From the NCBI GenBank assembly GCA_030158185.1, contig JAOATP010000130.1, positions 1 through 41,057 of the forward strand: DNA of 41,057 nucleotides, in the 5' to 3' direction. Source of the stretch: Propionicimonas sp. (lineage in GTDB: Bacteria; Actinomycetota; Actinomycetes; Propionibacteriales; Propionibacteriaceae). Position 1 is the stretch's first letter. Every line of letters starts with the position of its first letter. Below are positions 1 to 8,519 of this stretch, in pieces. A program made the translations under genes and the position numbers. Under the pieces are notes generated by a model. The model saw only the letters and a list, made by a program, of their open reading frames with translations, was not told the origin of the DNA and did no database searches.

Positions 1-20
1 CCTAGCCACGACGCCGGCCG

Positions 21-1106
21 CTACGCCGGCAGCTGGTACCCCGGCGTCGACTTCGAAAGCGCGACCTCTTCCTCGGTCATGTCGGCAGGGATGGCGTCGA
101 ACAGCGGCGTCGACATGTAGCGCTCGCCGGTGTCGGGGAGCATGCACAGGATGACCGCGCCACGCTCGGCCTTCTCGGCCACCTGACGGGCGACGGCGAA
201 GCTGGAACCACCGGACGTGCCGGTGAAGATCCCTTCGGACCGCGCGAGCTGCTGGGCCCACTTCATGCCCTCTGGGCCCGCTACGGGGATGAGCTCGTCG
301 TAGTAGTGGCCGTCGATGGCCTCCTGGAGCACCTTGGGGATGAAGTCCGGCGTCCAGCCCTGGATCGGGTGCGGCTCGAAGGCCGGATGGCTCGAGGCGG
401 GGGCCCCCTCGGGCGTGCGTTCCTGCGGCGTCCCGCTGCCGATGAGCTGGGCGTTGGCAGGTTCAGAGAGGATGATCTTCGTCTCGGGGCGCTCCCTGCG
501 CAGGACCCGTCCCACACCTGCGACGGTGCCGCCCGTCCCGTAGCCGGTGACGAAGTAGTCGAGCCGGGAGCCGGCGAAGTCGTTGATGATCTCGCGGCCG
601 GTGGTGGCCTCGTGGATCGCAGCGTTGGCCTCGGTCTCGAACTGGTGGGCGAGGAACCAGCCGTTGGCCTCAGCCAGTTCGACGGCCTTGTTGTACATGC
701 CGAAGCCCTTCTCGGCGCGCGGGGTGAGGACGACCTTCGCGCCGAGCATGCGCATCAGCTTGCGCCGCTCGATGCTGAAGCTGTCGGCCATCGTGACGAC
801 CAGGGGGTAACCCTTCTGCGCGCAGACCATGGCCAGCCCGATACCGGTGTTGCCACTGGTGGCCTCAACGACGGTCTGGCCGGGCTGCAGGGTGCCCTGG
901 CGTTCGGCCTCCTCGATCACATTGATCGCGAGCCGGTCCTTCACGGAGGAGAGCGGGTTGAAGTACTCCGCCTTCACGTAGATGGTGACGCCGTCGACGC
1001 CGATGTTGTTGATCCTGACGACGGGGGTGTCCCCCACTGTGTCGAGGATGCTGTCGTACAGGCGTCCGCGTCCCTTGGTTGTCCTGATCGAGTCCGGTGT
1101 AGCCAT
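21..1106 (-). CDS. cysK: Cysteine synthase (O-acetylserine sulfhydrylase family)
   Basis: PLP-dependent fold-type II enzyme of 361 residues, expected to make L-cysteine from O-acetylserine and sulfide in the cytosol. The PLP lysine lies in NPLSSVKDR (K56), the substrate loop is TSGNTG (83-88), the phosphate-binding loop is GTGGT, and the PLP-pyridine motif near the C-terminus is PDTGERYMST. It is longer than the usual ~310 residues: there is an extra N-terminal stretch, a C-terminal extension after the PLP motif, and a Pro/Ser/Glu-rich insertion before the PIQGW segment. I chose the ATG at 1106 because GAGGAG lies six bases upstream; an in-frame ATG six codons earlier lacks such a site. The gene stands alone, divergent from the HNH gene, with a long structured leader. 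A cystathionine beta-synthase-type substrate cannot be excluded from sequence alone. Confidence 0.9.
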   Translation of the reverse strand: MATPDSIRTTKGRGRLYDSILDTVGDTPVVRINNIGVDGVTIYVKAEYFNPLSSVKDRLAINVIEEAERQGTLQPGQTVVEATSGNTGIGLAMVCAQKGYPLVVTMADSFSIERRKLMRMLGAKVVLTPRAEKGFGMYNKAVELAEANGWFLAHQFETEANAAIHEATTGREIINDFAGSRLDYFVTGYGTGGTVAGVGRVLRRERPETKIILSEPANAQLIGSGTPQERTPEGAPASSHPAFEPHPIQGWTPDFIPKVLQEAIDGHYYDELIPVAGPEGMKWAQQLARSEGIFTGTSGGSSFAVARQVAEKAERGAVILCMLPDTGERYMSTPLFDAIPADMTEEEVALSKSTPGYQLPA

Positions 1107-1290
1107 GAAGTTCTCCTCGCACATGCTCCGGGAGGCCCCCTGCCCCTCGCGGATGCGCCTCCGCTCAAGCTACGAGCCACATCAGCGTGGCTCCATGCGC
1201 AGGGTTGCGCACCTCCGGGATGGCCGCGCCCCCGAGAGTCTCTCGTACACCTGTTCCATTTTCTCATCATACTTTCAGGTTCACTAGGGC
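1107..1290 (-). promoter_or_regulatory. Structured leader upstream of the cysteine synthase gene
   Basis: The 5' leader on the minus strand contains two adjacent perfect stem-loops. GAGCCAC/GTGGCTC encloses six bases (1174-1193), and TGCGCA/TGCGCA encloses ACCC (1196-1211). Further self-complementary stretches (GAGAGACTCTC) lie near 1235. Sulfur-amino-acid genes in actinobacteria often carry SAM-type riboswitches, but I could not match this leader to a known SAM consensus. It is recorded as a candidate regulatory RNA only. Confidence 0.3.
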
Positions 1291-1344
1291 TTTTGCCAGC
1301 GGCTTTGGCAAGGAAGTGTCAGAGGCGGTGTCTAACGTTGATCC

Positions 1345-2664
1345 ATGGAAACGACCACCGGGTTGATCTCGACCAGCGAAGCGCTGGCCGAGATCGAGCG
1401 CCTGCTCGGTGCCGTCGACCACTCCGGCCGCGGCCTGGCCACCGACGCCGAGCGGCTCGAGCTGCTGCAGACCGCCGTGCGCGTGACGGGTCAGGGCACG
1501 GCGCTCGTCCAGCAGTTGGCGGGCGAGGTCGTCGCGACGGAGGCTGCAGAGCACGCACACGGCACGAGCGCCGGCTCCTGGCTGGCCGAGACCACGCAGC
1601 TCACCCGCAAGGAGGCCTCGGCCCTGCTGTACGCCGGACGCGATCTGTCGCGGTTCCCCGCTGTGGCGTGGGCGACCATCGATGGCCAGGTGCTGCCGCA
1701 ACAGGCGCGGGCGATCACGCGGGTGCTGGCCGACCTGCCCGACGACCTGCCCGCCTCGGTGATCGGCGACGCCGAGCAGCTGATGGTGGAGTACGCCGGG
1801 CAGTTCAACTCGGCGGAGCTGTCGCAGCTCTCCCGCCACCTGCTGGAGGTCCTTGCACCCGAGATCGCAGAGGCCAGCGATGCCGAGCGGCTGGAGCGCG
1901 AGTACCAGCAGGCCGTGCGCAACCGCCACCTCGATTTCCAGCACGACGGTCATGGGACCACGACTTTCAGGGGCGCCTTGCCCACGGTGGATGGCGAAGC
2001 GCTCATCCGGCTGGTGGATTCCTATGCGGCACAAGAGAAGCGTGCGCTCGAAGCGATCGACCCGCTACAGCCCATACCGACACGCTCCCAGCGGCAGGCC
2101 GACGGGCTGATGGCGATCGTTCACCACCACGCGCAGGAGGCGCTGGCGCCCAACCACGGCGGCGACCGTCCGCGCGTGGTGGTGATGGTCGACTACGAGA
2201 AGCTGAAGCAGGACTGCATCGATGCCCACCTGTTGTCGCTGGGTGAGTCGATCAGCGCGGCTGCCCTGCGGCAGCTCGCCTGCGACGCCGACCTGCTGCC
2301 AGCCGTGATGAACGGCCCGTCCGAACCGCTCGACGTGGGTCGCACGCAGCGGCTGGTGACCGGTCCGATCCGGGCGGCCCTCGAACTGCGCGACCGCGGT
2401 TGCGCGTTCCCCGGCTGCAACAAGCCGCCGAGCGCCTGCCAGGCCCACCACATCATCCCGTGGTGGATGGGCGGGGTGACAGCGCTGTGGAATCTGGTGC
2501 TCTTGTGCCCACATCACCACAACATCGTCGAACCCAGCCGGCTCCCCGGAGCCGATCGCTGGACCATCGAGTTGCGCCCCGACGGCATCCCACAGGTGCG
2601 GGCACCCTCGTATGTGGATAGAACCCGGGCACCCCGGATCCACACTCGGTTCCTGTCGGCTTAG
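1345..2664 (+). CDS. DUF222 / HNH endonuclease domain protein (13E12-repeat type)
   Basis: The 439-residue protein has the architecture of the actinobacterial 13E12/DUF222 family: a long helical DUF222 region over roughly residues 20-300 and a C-terminal HNH nuclease-like domain. The HNH domain shows C353 and C358 (CAFPGC), the tandem histidines H368/H369 (AHHIIPW), N383 (LWNL) and CPHHH at 388-392, so both the metal-binding cysteines and the HNH residues are intact. Members are abundant and multicopy in actinobacteria; their role is not established, although mobile-element or DNA-processing roles are usually assumed. The stop codon overlaps that of the convergent downstream gene (TTAG at 2661-2664), so there is no room for a terminator between them. 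Confidence 0.9.
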   Translation: METTTGLISTSEALAEIERLLGAVDHSGRGLATDAERLELLQTAVRVTGQGTALVQQLAGEVVATEAAEHAHGTSAGSWLAETTQLTRKEASALLYAGRDLSRFPAVAWATIDGQVLPQQARAITRVLADLPDDLPASVIGDAEQLMVEYAGQFNSAELSQLSRHLLEVLAPEIAEASDAERLEREYQQAVRNRHLDFQHDGHGTTTFRGALPTVDGEALIRLVDSYAAQEKRALEAIDPLQPIPTRSQRQADGLMAIVHHHAQEALAPNHGGDRPRVVVMVDYEKLKQDCIDAHLLSLGESISAAALRQLACDADLLPAVMNGPSEPLDVGRTQRLVTGPIRAALELRDRGCAFPGCNKPPSACQAHHIIPWWMGGVTALWNLVLLCPHHHNIVEPSRLPGADRWTIELRPDGIPQVRAPSYVDRTRAPRIHTRFLSA

Positions 2665-3761
2665 GACGCCCAGCGTCCACTGAAGAACAACCAGGCCCAG
2701 GCGCACTGCACCACGATCGCCGCTGCAACCAGCACGCCGATCAGCACAGCCCGCCAGCGCGGCATCTTGCGGCGGCTCTCACCGATGCGCCCCACCATCG
2801 TCCACAGCGGGAACCACAGCAGCACCGCCCGGTTCACGCTCATGAACCAGTAGGACACCGAGAACGCCGCCACCTGCAGGCCCACCCAGACACCCTCGGC
2901 CCAGCGCCGGCGGAACAGGCAGGCGATGGTGACCACCAGCCCGATCGCCATGCTCACCACCTCGGCCCGGAAGACCCAGGCCCACTCGGGGTGATCGGCG
3001 TAGGCGCCGGGAGCGAAGGCATCGAAGGTGTGTCTCAGCGAGTCCCAGGGATAGGTGAACCCGCGCGCCCACCCGGCGGCCTGCGCGTCGTACCAGGCCG
3101 TCCACGACCCGGTGAGGAAGAACAGGTAGCCGGCGTAGGCCGCCACGACGGCGACGGGGAGCGCCAGCCACAGCACCCGCCGGCCACGCACCTTCGAGCT
3201 CCCTGCCTGCGTGAGTGCCAGCACCACCAGCGCGACGATCAGGAACACACCCGACACCCGGACGGCTGCAGCGAACGCCGCCAGCACGGCAGCCGAGCCC
3301 CACTTCTTCGCCGTCGCCCGCTCCCACGCCCAGAAGGCGGCGGCGCAGAACACCGACTCGGTGTAGGGCACCATCGTGAACACGGCCGTCGGTGCCAGCA
3401 GCCACGCGATCGCTGTGGGCGCGCCCCCGATCCGGTACAGCGCTGCAGCGGCGAACCCGGAGGCCAGCAGCGCCAGGATCGTCCCCACCAACAGGGTGGA
3501 GATGCCGGTCATCGAAGAGATCCGCAGCAGCAGTGGCCAGCCGGGGAAGAACGCGATGTCCTGGGGGTCGGCGTACCCGTTCTCCGCGATGGCGACGAAG
3601 TGCGCCACATCCCAGTTGCCGAACAGGTCCTTGAGGCCGCGATGATCGGTGAACATCAGCCAGACAGCGACGAGACCCATCAACAGCCGGGTGCCGAGCC
3701 ACGTCTGCACGACCAGCCGGGCGTCACTGTGCGGATCGACCCAGCTGCCTGCTCGGCTCAC
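2661..3761 (-). CDS. PIG-V-like polytopic mannosyltransferase
   Basis: Integral membrane protein of 366 residues resembling the GPI-mannosyltransferase II (PIG-V) superfamily of polyprenyl-phosphate-mannose-dependent GT-C enzymes. The signature near the N-terminus is GNWDVAHFVAIAENGY, a WD followed by an IA-x-x-GY pattern, then AFFPGWPLLLR. About eight hydrophobic segments follow. I placed the start at the GTG at 3761, whose bases overlap the stop of the upstream GT87 gene (GTGA), so the two are translationally coupled; an ATG at 3944 would read through that gene out of frame with its product. Its place after DUF5318, ponA and GT87 suggests a role in building cell-envelope glycans or glycolipids. 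The sugar acceptor is unknown. Confidence 0.8.
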   Translation of the reverse strand: MSRAGSWVDPHSDARLVVQTWLGTRLLMGLVAVWLMFTDHRGLKDLFGNWDVAHFVAIAENGYADPQDIAFFPGWPLLLRISSMTGISTLLVGTILALLASGFAAAALYRIGGAPTAIAWLLAPTAVFTMVPYTESVFCAAAFWAWERATAKKWGSAAVLAAFAAAVRVSGVFLIVALVVLALTQAGSSKVRGRRVLWLALPVAVVAAYAGYLFFLTGSWTAWYDAQAAGWARGFTYPWDSLRHTFDAFAPGAYADHPEWAWVFRAEVVSMAIGLVVTIACLFRRRWAEGVWVGLQVAAFSVSYWFMSVNRAVLLWFPLWTMVGRIGESRRKMPRWRAVLIGVLVAAAIVVQCAWAWLFFSGRWAS

Positions 3762-5104
3762 CTGACCGCCAGGCGCTGGTTCAGCCTGGCCACCCAGGGC
3801 GTGTCCGGCGCCTGGTCGAAGATCCCGCCGTCCGGGTCGTCGAGCCCGCCGGCCCGCACGATGTCGCGGCGCGGGGTGAACATGTCGTGCACCACCCGTC
3901 CGCACAGCCAGAGCTGGACGCCGATCCGCACGTAGACGGCCCACCAGTAGAGCCGTTCCTGCCCGGAGCCCATCGCGAGGGTGCCGTCGAGGTGCGCCCA
4001 GATCGCGACGAAGTAGATGGCCTCACCCACGGCGAAGATCGACCAGTCCAGCCACCGTGGGCGGGCCAGCACCAGCAGCGGCAGCAGCCACAGCACGTAC
4101 TGCGGCGAGTAGACCTTGTTGACCATCAGGAACAGCGCCACCATCAGGAACACGCCCTGCGCCAACCGCGGACGCCGCGGCGCGAGCAGCAACATCCCGC
4201 AGATCGCCAGCGTCCCCGCCACCATCAGCGCTGCCACCAGCTTGGAGACGTCGGGCACGTCCACCTGCGCCATGCCCAGCACGTACCAGATCGAGCCGAG
4301 GTCACCGCCGCGGTCGACGTTGAACGTCCAGAAACCCATCCACCCCTCAGGCGTGGCCAGGTACACCGGCAGGTTCACCGCCACCCAGGAGGCCACCGTC
4401 GCCCCGACCGTGATGAAGAACGGACGCCACTTCCCCGTGCGGACGCAGAGCACGGCCAGGGGCACCAGCAGCAGGACCGGGTAGAGCTTCGCCGCGATTC
4501 CGAGTCCCAGCCAGACGCCTGCCCACACCGGCTTCTTGCGCGCCCAGGCCAGCAGCGCAAGCGAGGTCAACGCAACGACCAGCGCGTCCCAGTTGATCAG
4601 GCCGGTCGTCCAGATCGCCGGCGCGGCGGCGATCATCATCGCGTCCCACGGCCGGTGCATCTTCAGGTGCGCCCAGATCAGCACGCCGAACAGCGCGAAC
4701 AGAAGGACGGCGTTGATCCCGAAGTAGAGCCCCGCCGCCTGCGTCACTTCGTCGCCGCTGAGGCCGGGACGGCTCTGGCCACCCAGCATCAGCAGGATCC
4801 GTCGGCTGAACTCCATGAAGGCGCCGGTGAGCACCGGGTACTCCACATCGGAATCCAGGTACGGCACCTGGCCGTCCTTCAGCCCCCGCCAGTAGTACAG
4901 GACGGTGATGTCGGAGTAGCACATGCGAGGGAACTTGTCGCCGGCGGGGATGCAGGGCAGTTGGCGCAGCATCAGCACGAGCCAGGACACCGTGAGGGTG
5001 AGGAACGCCCATGCTGTCGGGTTGAACCAGATGCCGCCCCGCCGGGCATGTCGGCCGATGGCACCGCCCAGGAACGTCGACAGCGCCGGTGCCGTGTTGC
5101 TCAC
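3758..5104 (-). CDS. GT87-family (DUF2029) polyprenyl-dependent glycosyltransferase
   Basis: The 448-residue protein has about ten or more hydrophobic segments and resembles the actinobacterial DUF2029/GT87 family, which includes the alpha-mannosyltransferase PimE. After the first transmembrane helix there is an exoplasmic loop with CYSDITVLYYWRGL and a downstream acidic DSDVEYP motif, the region that carries the catalytic aspartate in GT-C enzymes. The start is GTG at 5104, preceded by AGGA at suitable spacing. It lies ten bases after ponA and overlaps the PIG-V-like gene, so ponA-GT87-PIG-V looks like one transcript. In Mycobacterium tuberculosis the gene after ponA1 (Rv0051) is of the same kind (family knowledge), which supports an envelope function. 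Donor and acceptor are not identified. Confidence 0.82.
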   Translation of the reverse strand: MSNTAPALSTFLGGAIGRHARRGGIWFNPTAWAFLTLTVSWLVLMLRQLPCIPAGDKFPRMCYSDITVLYYWRGLKDGQVPYLDSDVEYPVLTGAFMEFSRRILLMLGGQSRPGLSGDEVTQAAGLYFGINAVLLFALFGVLIWAHLKMHRPWDAMMIAAAPAIWTTGLINWDALVVALTSLALLAWARKKPVWAGVWLGLGIAAKLYPVLLLVPLAVLCVRTGKWRPFFITVGATVASWVAVNLPVYLATPEGWMGFWTFNVDRGGDLGSIWYVLGMAQVDVPDVSKLVAALMVAGTLAICGMLLLAPRRPRLAQGVFLMVALFLMVNKVYSPQYVLWLLPLLVLARPRWLDWSIFAVGEAIYFVAIWAHLDGTLAMGSGQERLYWWAVYVRIGVQLWLCGRVVHDMFTPRRDIVRAGGLDDPDGGIFDQAPDTPWVARLNQRLAVR

Positions 5105-5113
5105 TGGACGATC

Positions 5114-7279
5114 CTAGGGTGCCTTGGGTGTCCCTGTATCCGTCGGTGGAGCCGTGGTGGGCGGTTCCGTGGCCGGGGGAGCCGTTGTCGGAGGATCCGT
5201 GGGTGGTGCGGTCTCGGTCGGCGTGACGCTCACCGACGGGGTCGGGGTCGGCGTCACGGTCGGCTTGGGCTTGGCCGTGGGCGTCTGCGTGGACGTGCGG
5301 TGCGTCGGCGGGTCGAACGCGAGCCGCTCCTTGCCGTGCATCGCCACCCGCATGTAGTCCAGCCAGGTCAACAGCGGGAAGCCGGAGCCGTAGGTGCGGC
5401 CGAGGTCACCCGTGCCCTCGTCACCCTTCACGTACACGACGGCCGTGGTGATCTGCTTCGTGTACCCGACGAACCACACGGCCCTGGTCTCACGCACGAT
5501 GCTGGTGTAGGTCTGCTTCCCGACCTTCCGGGTCTTCTCGACGCCGTAGCCGACGGTTCCGGTCTTGCCCGCAACGGGGTAGCCGAGAGCGGCAGCGCGG
5601 GAGCCGGTGCCGTCCTGGGTGACCTTGGTGAGGGCGTAGGTCACGTCGTTGGCGACGTCGGCGTCCATGGTCTGCTTGCCGGCGGAGTCGCCCTTGAAGA
5701 GGCTCTTGTTCGTGTTGTCGAACACCTCGGCAACGACATGCGGGTTGTGGCGGACGCCCAGGTTCGCGAAGGTCGCGTACGAGTTCGCCTGGTTCACCGG
5801 GCTGACCTCGGTGTTCCCGAGCGGAATGCGGTTGCTCAGGTCCCACTGGCTGTTCACCGGCACTCCGGCCGCCTGTGCCATCTGCTGCACCTTCGCGGGA
5901 CCGTTGGAGATCTGCGAGACGAGGTCGACGAACGCCGAGTTGATCGAATGCGTTGTGGCCTGCTGCAGCGTCACCGACCCGTGGTTGCCGTCCGCGTTGC
6001 GCACCGGCGCTGAATCACCCCTTGGGGTGAACGAGTTGCCGTTCAGCCGGTCGTTCAGGGTCCAGCCGTCGAGCAGACCGGCGGCGACCGCGTACGGCTT
6101 GAAGCTCGAACCCGTCGGACGGGGATTGTTCGCCCAGTTCCACTGGCTCGCCAGGAAGTCCGGGCCGCCGTACAGCGCGAGGATGCCGCCGGTGGCGTTG
6201 TCGACCGATGCCAACCCGGCGTGCAGCTTCTTGGCAGCCTTCTTGTTCCCCGCTGCCATGGCGAGCGTGTTCTTCTGGGCGGAGGCAACGGCCGCGTCCT
6301 GCGCGTCCGCGTCGAACGTGGTGACCACCTTCAGCCCGCCGCCGTTCACCTGCTCTTCGGTGAAGCCGTTGGCCGCGAGTTCACGCTCCACCATGCTGAG
6401 GAGGAAGCCCTTGGGCCCGCCCAGCCGTGAGTCGTTGGTCGCCTTGGGGAACTTCGGCAGCTTGGAGTAGATCTCGCTGCGCTCGGCTGCAGTGATGTTG
6501 CCGAGGTCGACCATGCCGTTCAGCGTGTACTGGTAGCGCTCGAGCAGGTCGGCAGCCTGCTGCTTGCCCTTGGCGGGGTCGAGGTTGCCCGGCGAGTTCA
6601 GGATCGCTGCGAGGGCGACGGACTGGGAGAGGCTGAGCTTGGAGGCAGGTATCTGGAAGTAGGCCTGCGCGGCCGCCTCGATGCCGTAGGCGCCGCGTCC
6701 GAAGTAGACGGTGTTCAGGTAGCCGGCGAGGATCTCCTCCTTGCTGACCTCCTGGCCGATCTTGGCAGCGAGCAGGATCTCCTTCGCCTTGCGCGTGAAG
6801 CTCTTCTCCTGGGTCAGGTACATGACCTTGATGTACTGCTGGGTGATCGTCGAGCCGCCACCGGTCGCGGTCACGTCCGCGGGAGCGAGGCCGATGAGCC
6901 CGAGGGTCGCGCGGAACAGTCCCGTCGCGGAGATGCCCGGGTCGGTCCAGAAGGTGCGGTTCTCCGCGGCGACGACAGCGTCCTTCACGTCGGCGGGGAT
7001 CTTGTCGTAGTCGATCGACTGCCGGTTCTGCACCTGGAACGAGCCGATCTTCGTCTTGCCGTCCGCGTAATAGACGAAGCTCGTGTTCGTCTGGAAGTCG
7101 GAGTTCGGGTCGGGCAGCTTGATCATCGAGTACGCAACGGCGATGGCGCCCACGCCGATGATGCCAAGCGAGAGCAGGATCGACACGACCCAGATCAGGG
7201 CGCGCACCCAGGGGTTGGTCTTCTTCCTTCCCCCCAAGCCCTTGGTCTTGGGTGATGCCGAACGTTTGGGGTCAGCCAT
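5114..7279 (-). CDS. ponA: Class A penicillin-binding protein (transglycosylase/transpeptidase)
   Basis: The 721-residue bifunctional peptidoglycan synthase has a short basic cytoplasmic tail and one transmembrane helix (about 27-50). The GT51 domain carries the catalytic Glu in ENRTFW (E106), followed by TGGGSTITQQ and KAKEILLA and GYLNTVYFGRGAYGIEAA. The transpeptidase domain has SSFK (S391/K394), SIN (445-447) and KTGT (572-575), all intact. The last ~75 residues form a Pro/Thr-rich low-complexity tail typical of actinobacterial PBPs, with no PASTA domain. The ATG at 7279 has GAGGAT upstream and overlaps the end of the DUF5318 gene by eight bases. Gene order matches Rv0049-ponA1-Rv0051 of mycobacteria (family knowledge), so it is probably the PonA1 orthologue; the other class A enzyme, PonA2-like, is not in this window. 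Confidence 0.93.
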   Translation of the reverse strand: MADPKRSASPKTKGLGGRKKTNPWVRALIWVVSILLSLGIIGVGAIAVAYSMIKLPDPNSDFQTNTSFVYYADGKTKIGSFQVQNRQSIDYDKIPADVKDAVVAAENRTFWTDPGISATGLFRATLGLIGLAPADVTATGGGSTITQQYIKVMYLTQEKSFTRKAKEILLAAKIGQEVSKEEILAGYLNTVYFGRGAYGIEAAAQAYFQIPASKLSLSQSVALAAILNSPGNLDPAKGKQQAADLLERYQYTLNGMVDLGNITAAERSEIYSKLPKFPKATNDSRLGGPKGFLLSMVERELAANGFTEEQVNGGGLKVVTTFDADAQDAAVASAQKNTLAMAAGNKKAAKKLHAGLASVDNATGGILALYGGPDFLASQWNWANNPRPTGSSFKPYAVAAGLLDGWTLNDRLNGNSFTPRGDSAPVRNADGNHGSVTLQQATTHSINSAFVDLVSQISNGPAKVQQMAQAAGVPVNSQWDLSNRIPLGNTEVSPVNQANSYATFANLGVRHNPHVVAEVFDNTNKSLFKGDSAGKQTMDADVANDVTYALTKVTQDGTGSRAAALGYPVAGKTGTVGYGVEKTRKVGKQTYTSIVRETRAVWFVGYTKQITTAVVYVKGDEGTGDLGRTYGSGFPLLTWLDYMRVAMHGKERLAFDPPTHRTSTQTPTAKPKPTVTPTPTPSVSVTPTETAPPTDPPTTAPPATEPPTTAPPTDTGTPKAP

Positions 7280-7691
7280 AAATATCCTCTACGGTCTGCT
7301 GGCGGCGCGGTGGCCGGCGGCGGACGCCGTCACCGAGCAGGTAAGAAGTGATCATGTGGTTCCAGCCACACTCGGGGCAGACCTCGACGACGCAGACCTT
7401 GAACTCGCCGAATTCCGACTGCATCTCTTCGAGTTCAGGGGTCGACTTGATCCGTCCGGAGTACTGGCCGAGCTGCTCGCCAAACACGTAGTTCAGGTTC
7501 AGCAGCCGCTTCGCAGGACACACCGGGCAGTGCACCTCCGACTCCTCGCCGTGGTGCAGTGCTGCGCGGACGAGAAGCGGGTCCGCATCGCAGACATCGC
7601 CCCCGTCAATGACGCGCTGGGGTCGGTGCAGCGACTGCAGCGTATGACGACGCTGCAGGGCGTAATCGACCTCTTCCCGCTTGGACCACAT
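7272..7691 (-). CDS. DUF5318 family zinc-ribbon-like protein
   Basis: Conserved actinobacterial protein of 139 residues and unknown function, encoded directly upstream of and overlapping ponA by eight bases. Two CxxC pairs are visible, HCPVC (C55, C58) and VCPECGW (C105, C108), with another cysteine at 34. This spacing is compatible with a zinc ribbon. The N-terminus is basic and no membrane segment or signal peptide is seen. The ATG at 7691 is the first start of the operon; tRNA-Ala lies 120 bases away on the opposite strand, so the operon promoter should sit in that gap. The persistent link with ponA across actinobacteria suggests a cytoplasmic partner or regulator of envelope synthesis (inference). 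Confidence 0.8.
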   Translation of the reverse strand: MWSKREEVDYALQRRHTLQSLHRPQRVIDGGDVCDADPLLVRAALHHGEESEVHCPVCPAKRLLNLNYVFGEQLGQYSGRIKSTPELEEMQSEFGEFKVCVVEVCPECGWNHMITSYLLGDGVRRRPPRRQQTVEDIYG

Positions 7692-7811
7692 GGGTTCAAG
7701 GGTAGTTGGCCCCCTCGAATAGGTCGATTTCCCCGCTCCTGGCCCGCTCCGGGCCCGCTCGGGGCGCCGGTTTTGGCCGGGCGCGGGGTGGATGCGAGAA
7801 TGTCGCAGCGC

Positions 7812-7884
7812 GGGGCATTAGCTCAGTTGGTAGAGCGCAGCCTTTGCAAGGCTGATGTCAGGGGTTCGAGTCCCCTATGCTCCA
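7812..7884 (+). tRNA. tRNA-Ala (anticodon UGC)
   Basis: A 73-nt cloverleaf. The acceptor stem is GGGGCAT/ATGCTCC with one G-U pair and discriminator A at 7884. The D-arm contains AGCTCAGTTGGTAGAGC. The anticodon stem CAGCC/GGCTG encloses TTTGCAA, with anticodon TGC at 7845-7847. The T-arm contains GGTTCGAGTCC. The 3' CCA extension is not encoded beyond the discriminator. Its last 19 bases plus one form the left attachment core of the integrated element that follows, so the gene has been kept intact on integration. Confidence 0.97.
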
Positions 7885-7885
7885 C
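7866..7885 (+). repeat. Left attachment core (attL) in tRNA-Ala
   Basis: Twenty bases identical to 12157-12176. They cover the T-arm 3' half, the acceptor 3' strand and the discriminator of tRNA-Ala plus one base. Crossover within this identity would restore a single tRNA gene on excision. Confidence 0.85.
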
Positions 7886-7900
7886 TCCGTGTTAATTACC

Positions 7901-7910
7901 GTCTGACTAG
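7901..7910 (+). promoter_or_regulatory. Candidate integrase arm site near attL
   Basis: GTCTGACTAG, identical to 12132-12141 at the other end and at the same 15-base distance from the attachment core. A ten-base match alone would be weak; the mirrored distance is what makes it notable. Confidence 0.4.
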
Positions 7911-8090
7911 GTGTGATAGTGCAGGCTAGGAAAGCCGGAAGAGGTGGCGTGCACCATACGTGCCCTTCAGTAACCGTGAGCACGGCTCGCCCCGAAGCTC
8001 TCCCTCAAGTCCGTGAGTGCCGTTCCCCCCGCGTGATGCATGAGGTTTGTTCGACTTCGAGCTTCCTTTGGACGCGGTTTCGCGCCGCCT

Positions 8091-8519
8091 TCAGCGGGCT
8101 TGCTCGATTGTTCGGTTCCAGACTTCGACGAGGCGTCGCATGGCCGGAGTGAGGGTCGGCAGGTCCCTGCGATAGATGCGTCCCTGCGCCAGCCGAGTCG
8201 AAAGCGCCTCAAGGACAACCACCCAGTCTTCGGCGGTCCGGGGCTCGACGGGAACCGGGATCTCTACCGTGCGGATGGTCGGCTTCTCAACCTCGACGGT
8301 GCGGGTGACAACTCGAACGTCCGCCGGTTGTTCGCGGACCGCCCGTCGTGCTTCCCAGGCGCGGTGCCTGCACGATGAGGAACACCACGACGGAACGCGG
8401 CCGCGGGCCGGCACTTCGACGGCTCGACCGCACCAGCCGCATTCGACTGTTTGCCCTAGCCGTCGGTGGCCCGAACCCGGGACCTGGCCCTGGCTGTGAG
8501 TCGTGTCGGCTTCAGCCAT
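8091..8519 (-). CDS. Uncharacterised protein with a four-cysteine zinc-finger motif
   Basis: The 142-residue protein begins at an ATG preceded by GGAGGT six bases upstream, one of the strongest ribosome sites in the window. Residues 27-50 hold ECGWC and WCSSSC, giving C27-x2-C30 and C46-x3-C50, a plausible zinc-binding knuckle resembling short DNA-binding or FPG/MYM-like fingers. A Val/Pro/Glu-rich linker (about 66-92) follows, then a helical tail with LTPAMRRLVEVWNRTIEQ. I recognise no named family. It is the cargo gene nearest attL, on the same strand as the other element genes. A role in element maintenance or DNA binding is speculative. Confidence 0.65.
   Translation of the reverse strand: MAEADTTHSQGQVPGSGHRRLGQTVECGWCGRAVEVPARGRVPSWCSSSCRHRAWEARRAVREQPADVRVVTRTVEVEKPTIRTVEIPVPVEPRTAEDWVVVLEALSTRLAQGRIYRRDLPTLTPAMRRLVEVWNRTIEQAR

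Noticed and set aside
306-2246. Very long plus-strand open frame across the cysteine synthase gene
   Set aside because: It is antisense to a gene with clear PLP-enzyme motifs and then runs out of frame through the HNH gene; its translation is Arg/Gly-rich without family features.
5128-5300. Repeats at the 3' end of ponA as a CRISPR-like or satellite array
   Set aside because: The periodicity is explained by the Pro/Thr-rich tail codons and there are no unique spacers.
3887-6013. Plus-strand open frame of about 700 codons over GT87 and ponA
   Set aside because: It is a high-GC antisense shadow, His/Gln/Arg-rich, and the opposite strand holds intact enzyme motifs.
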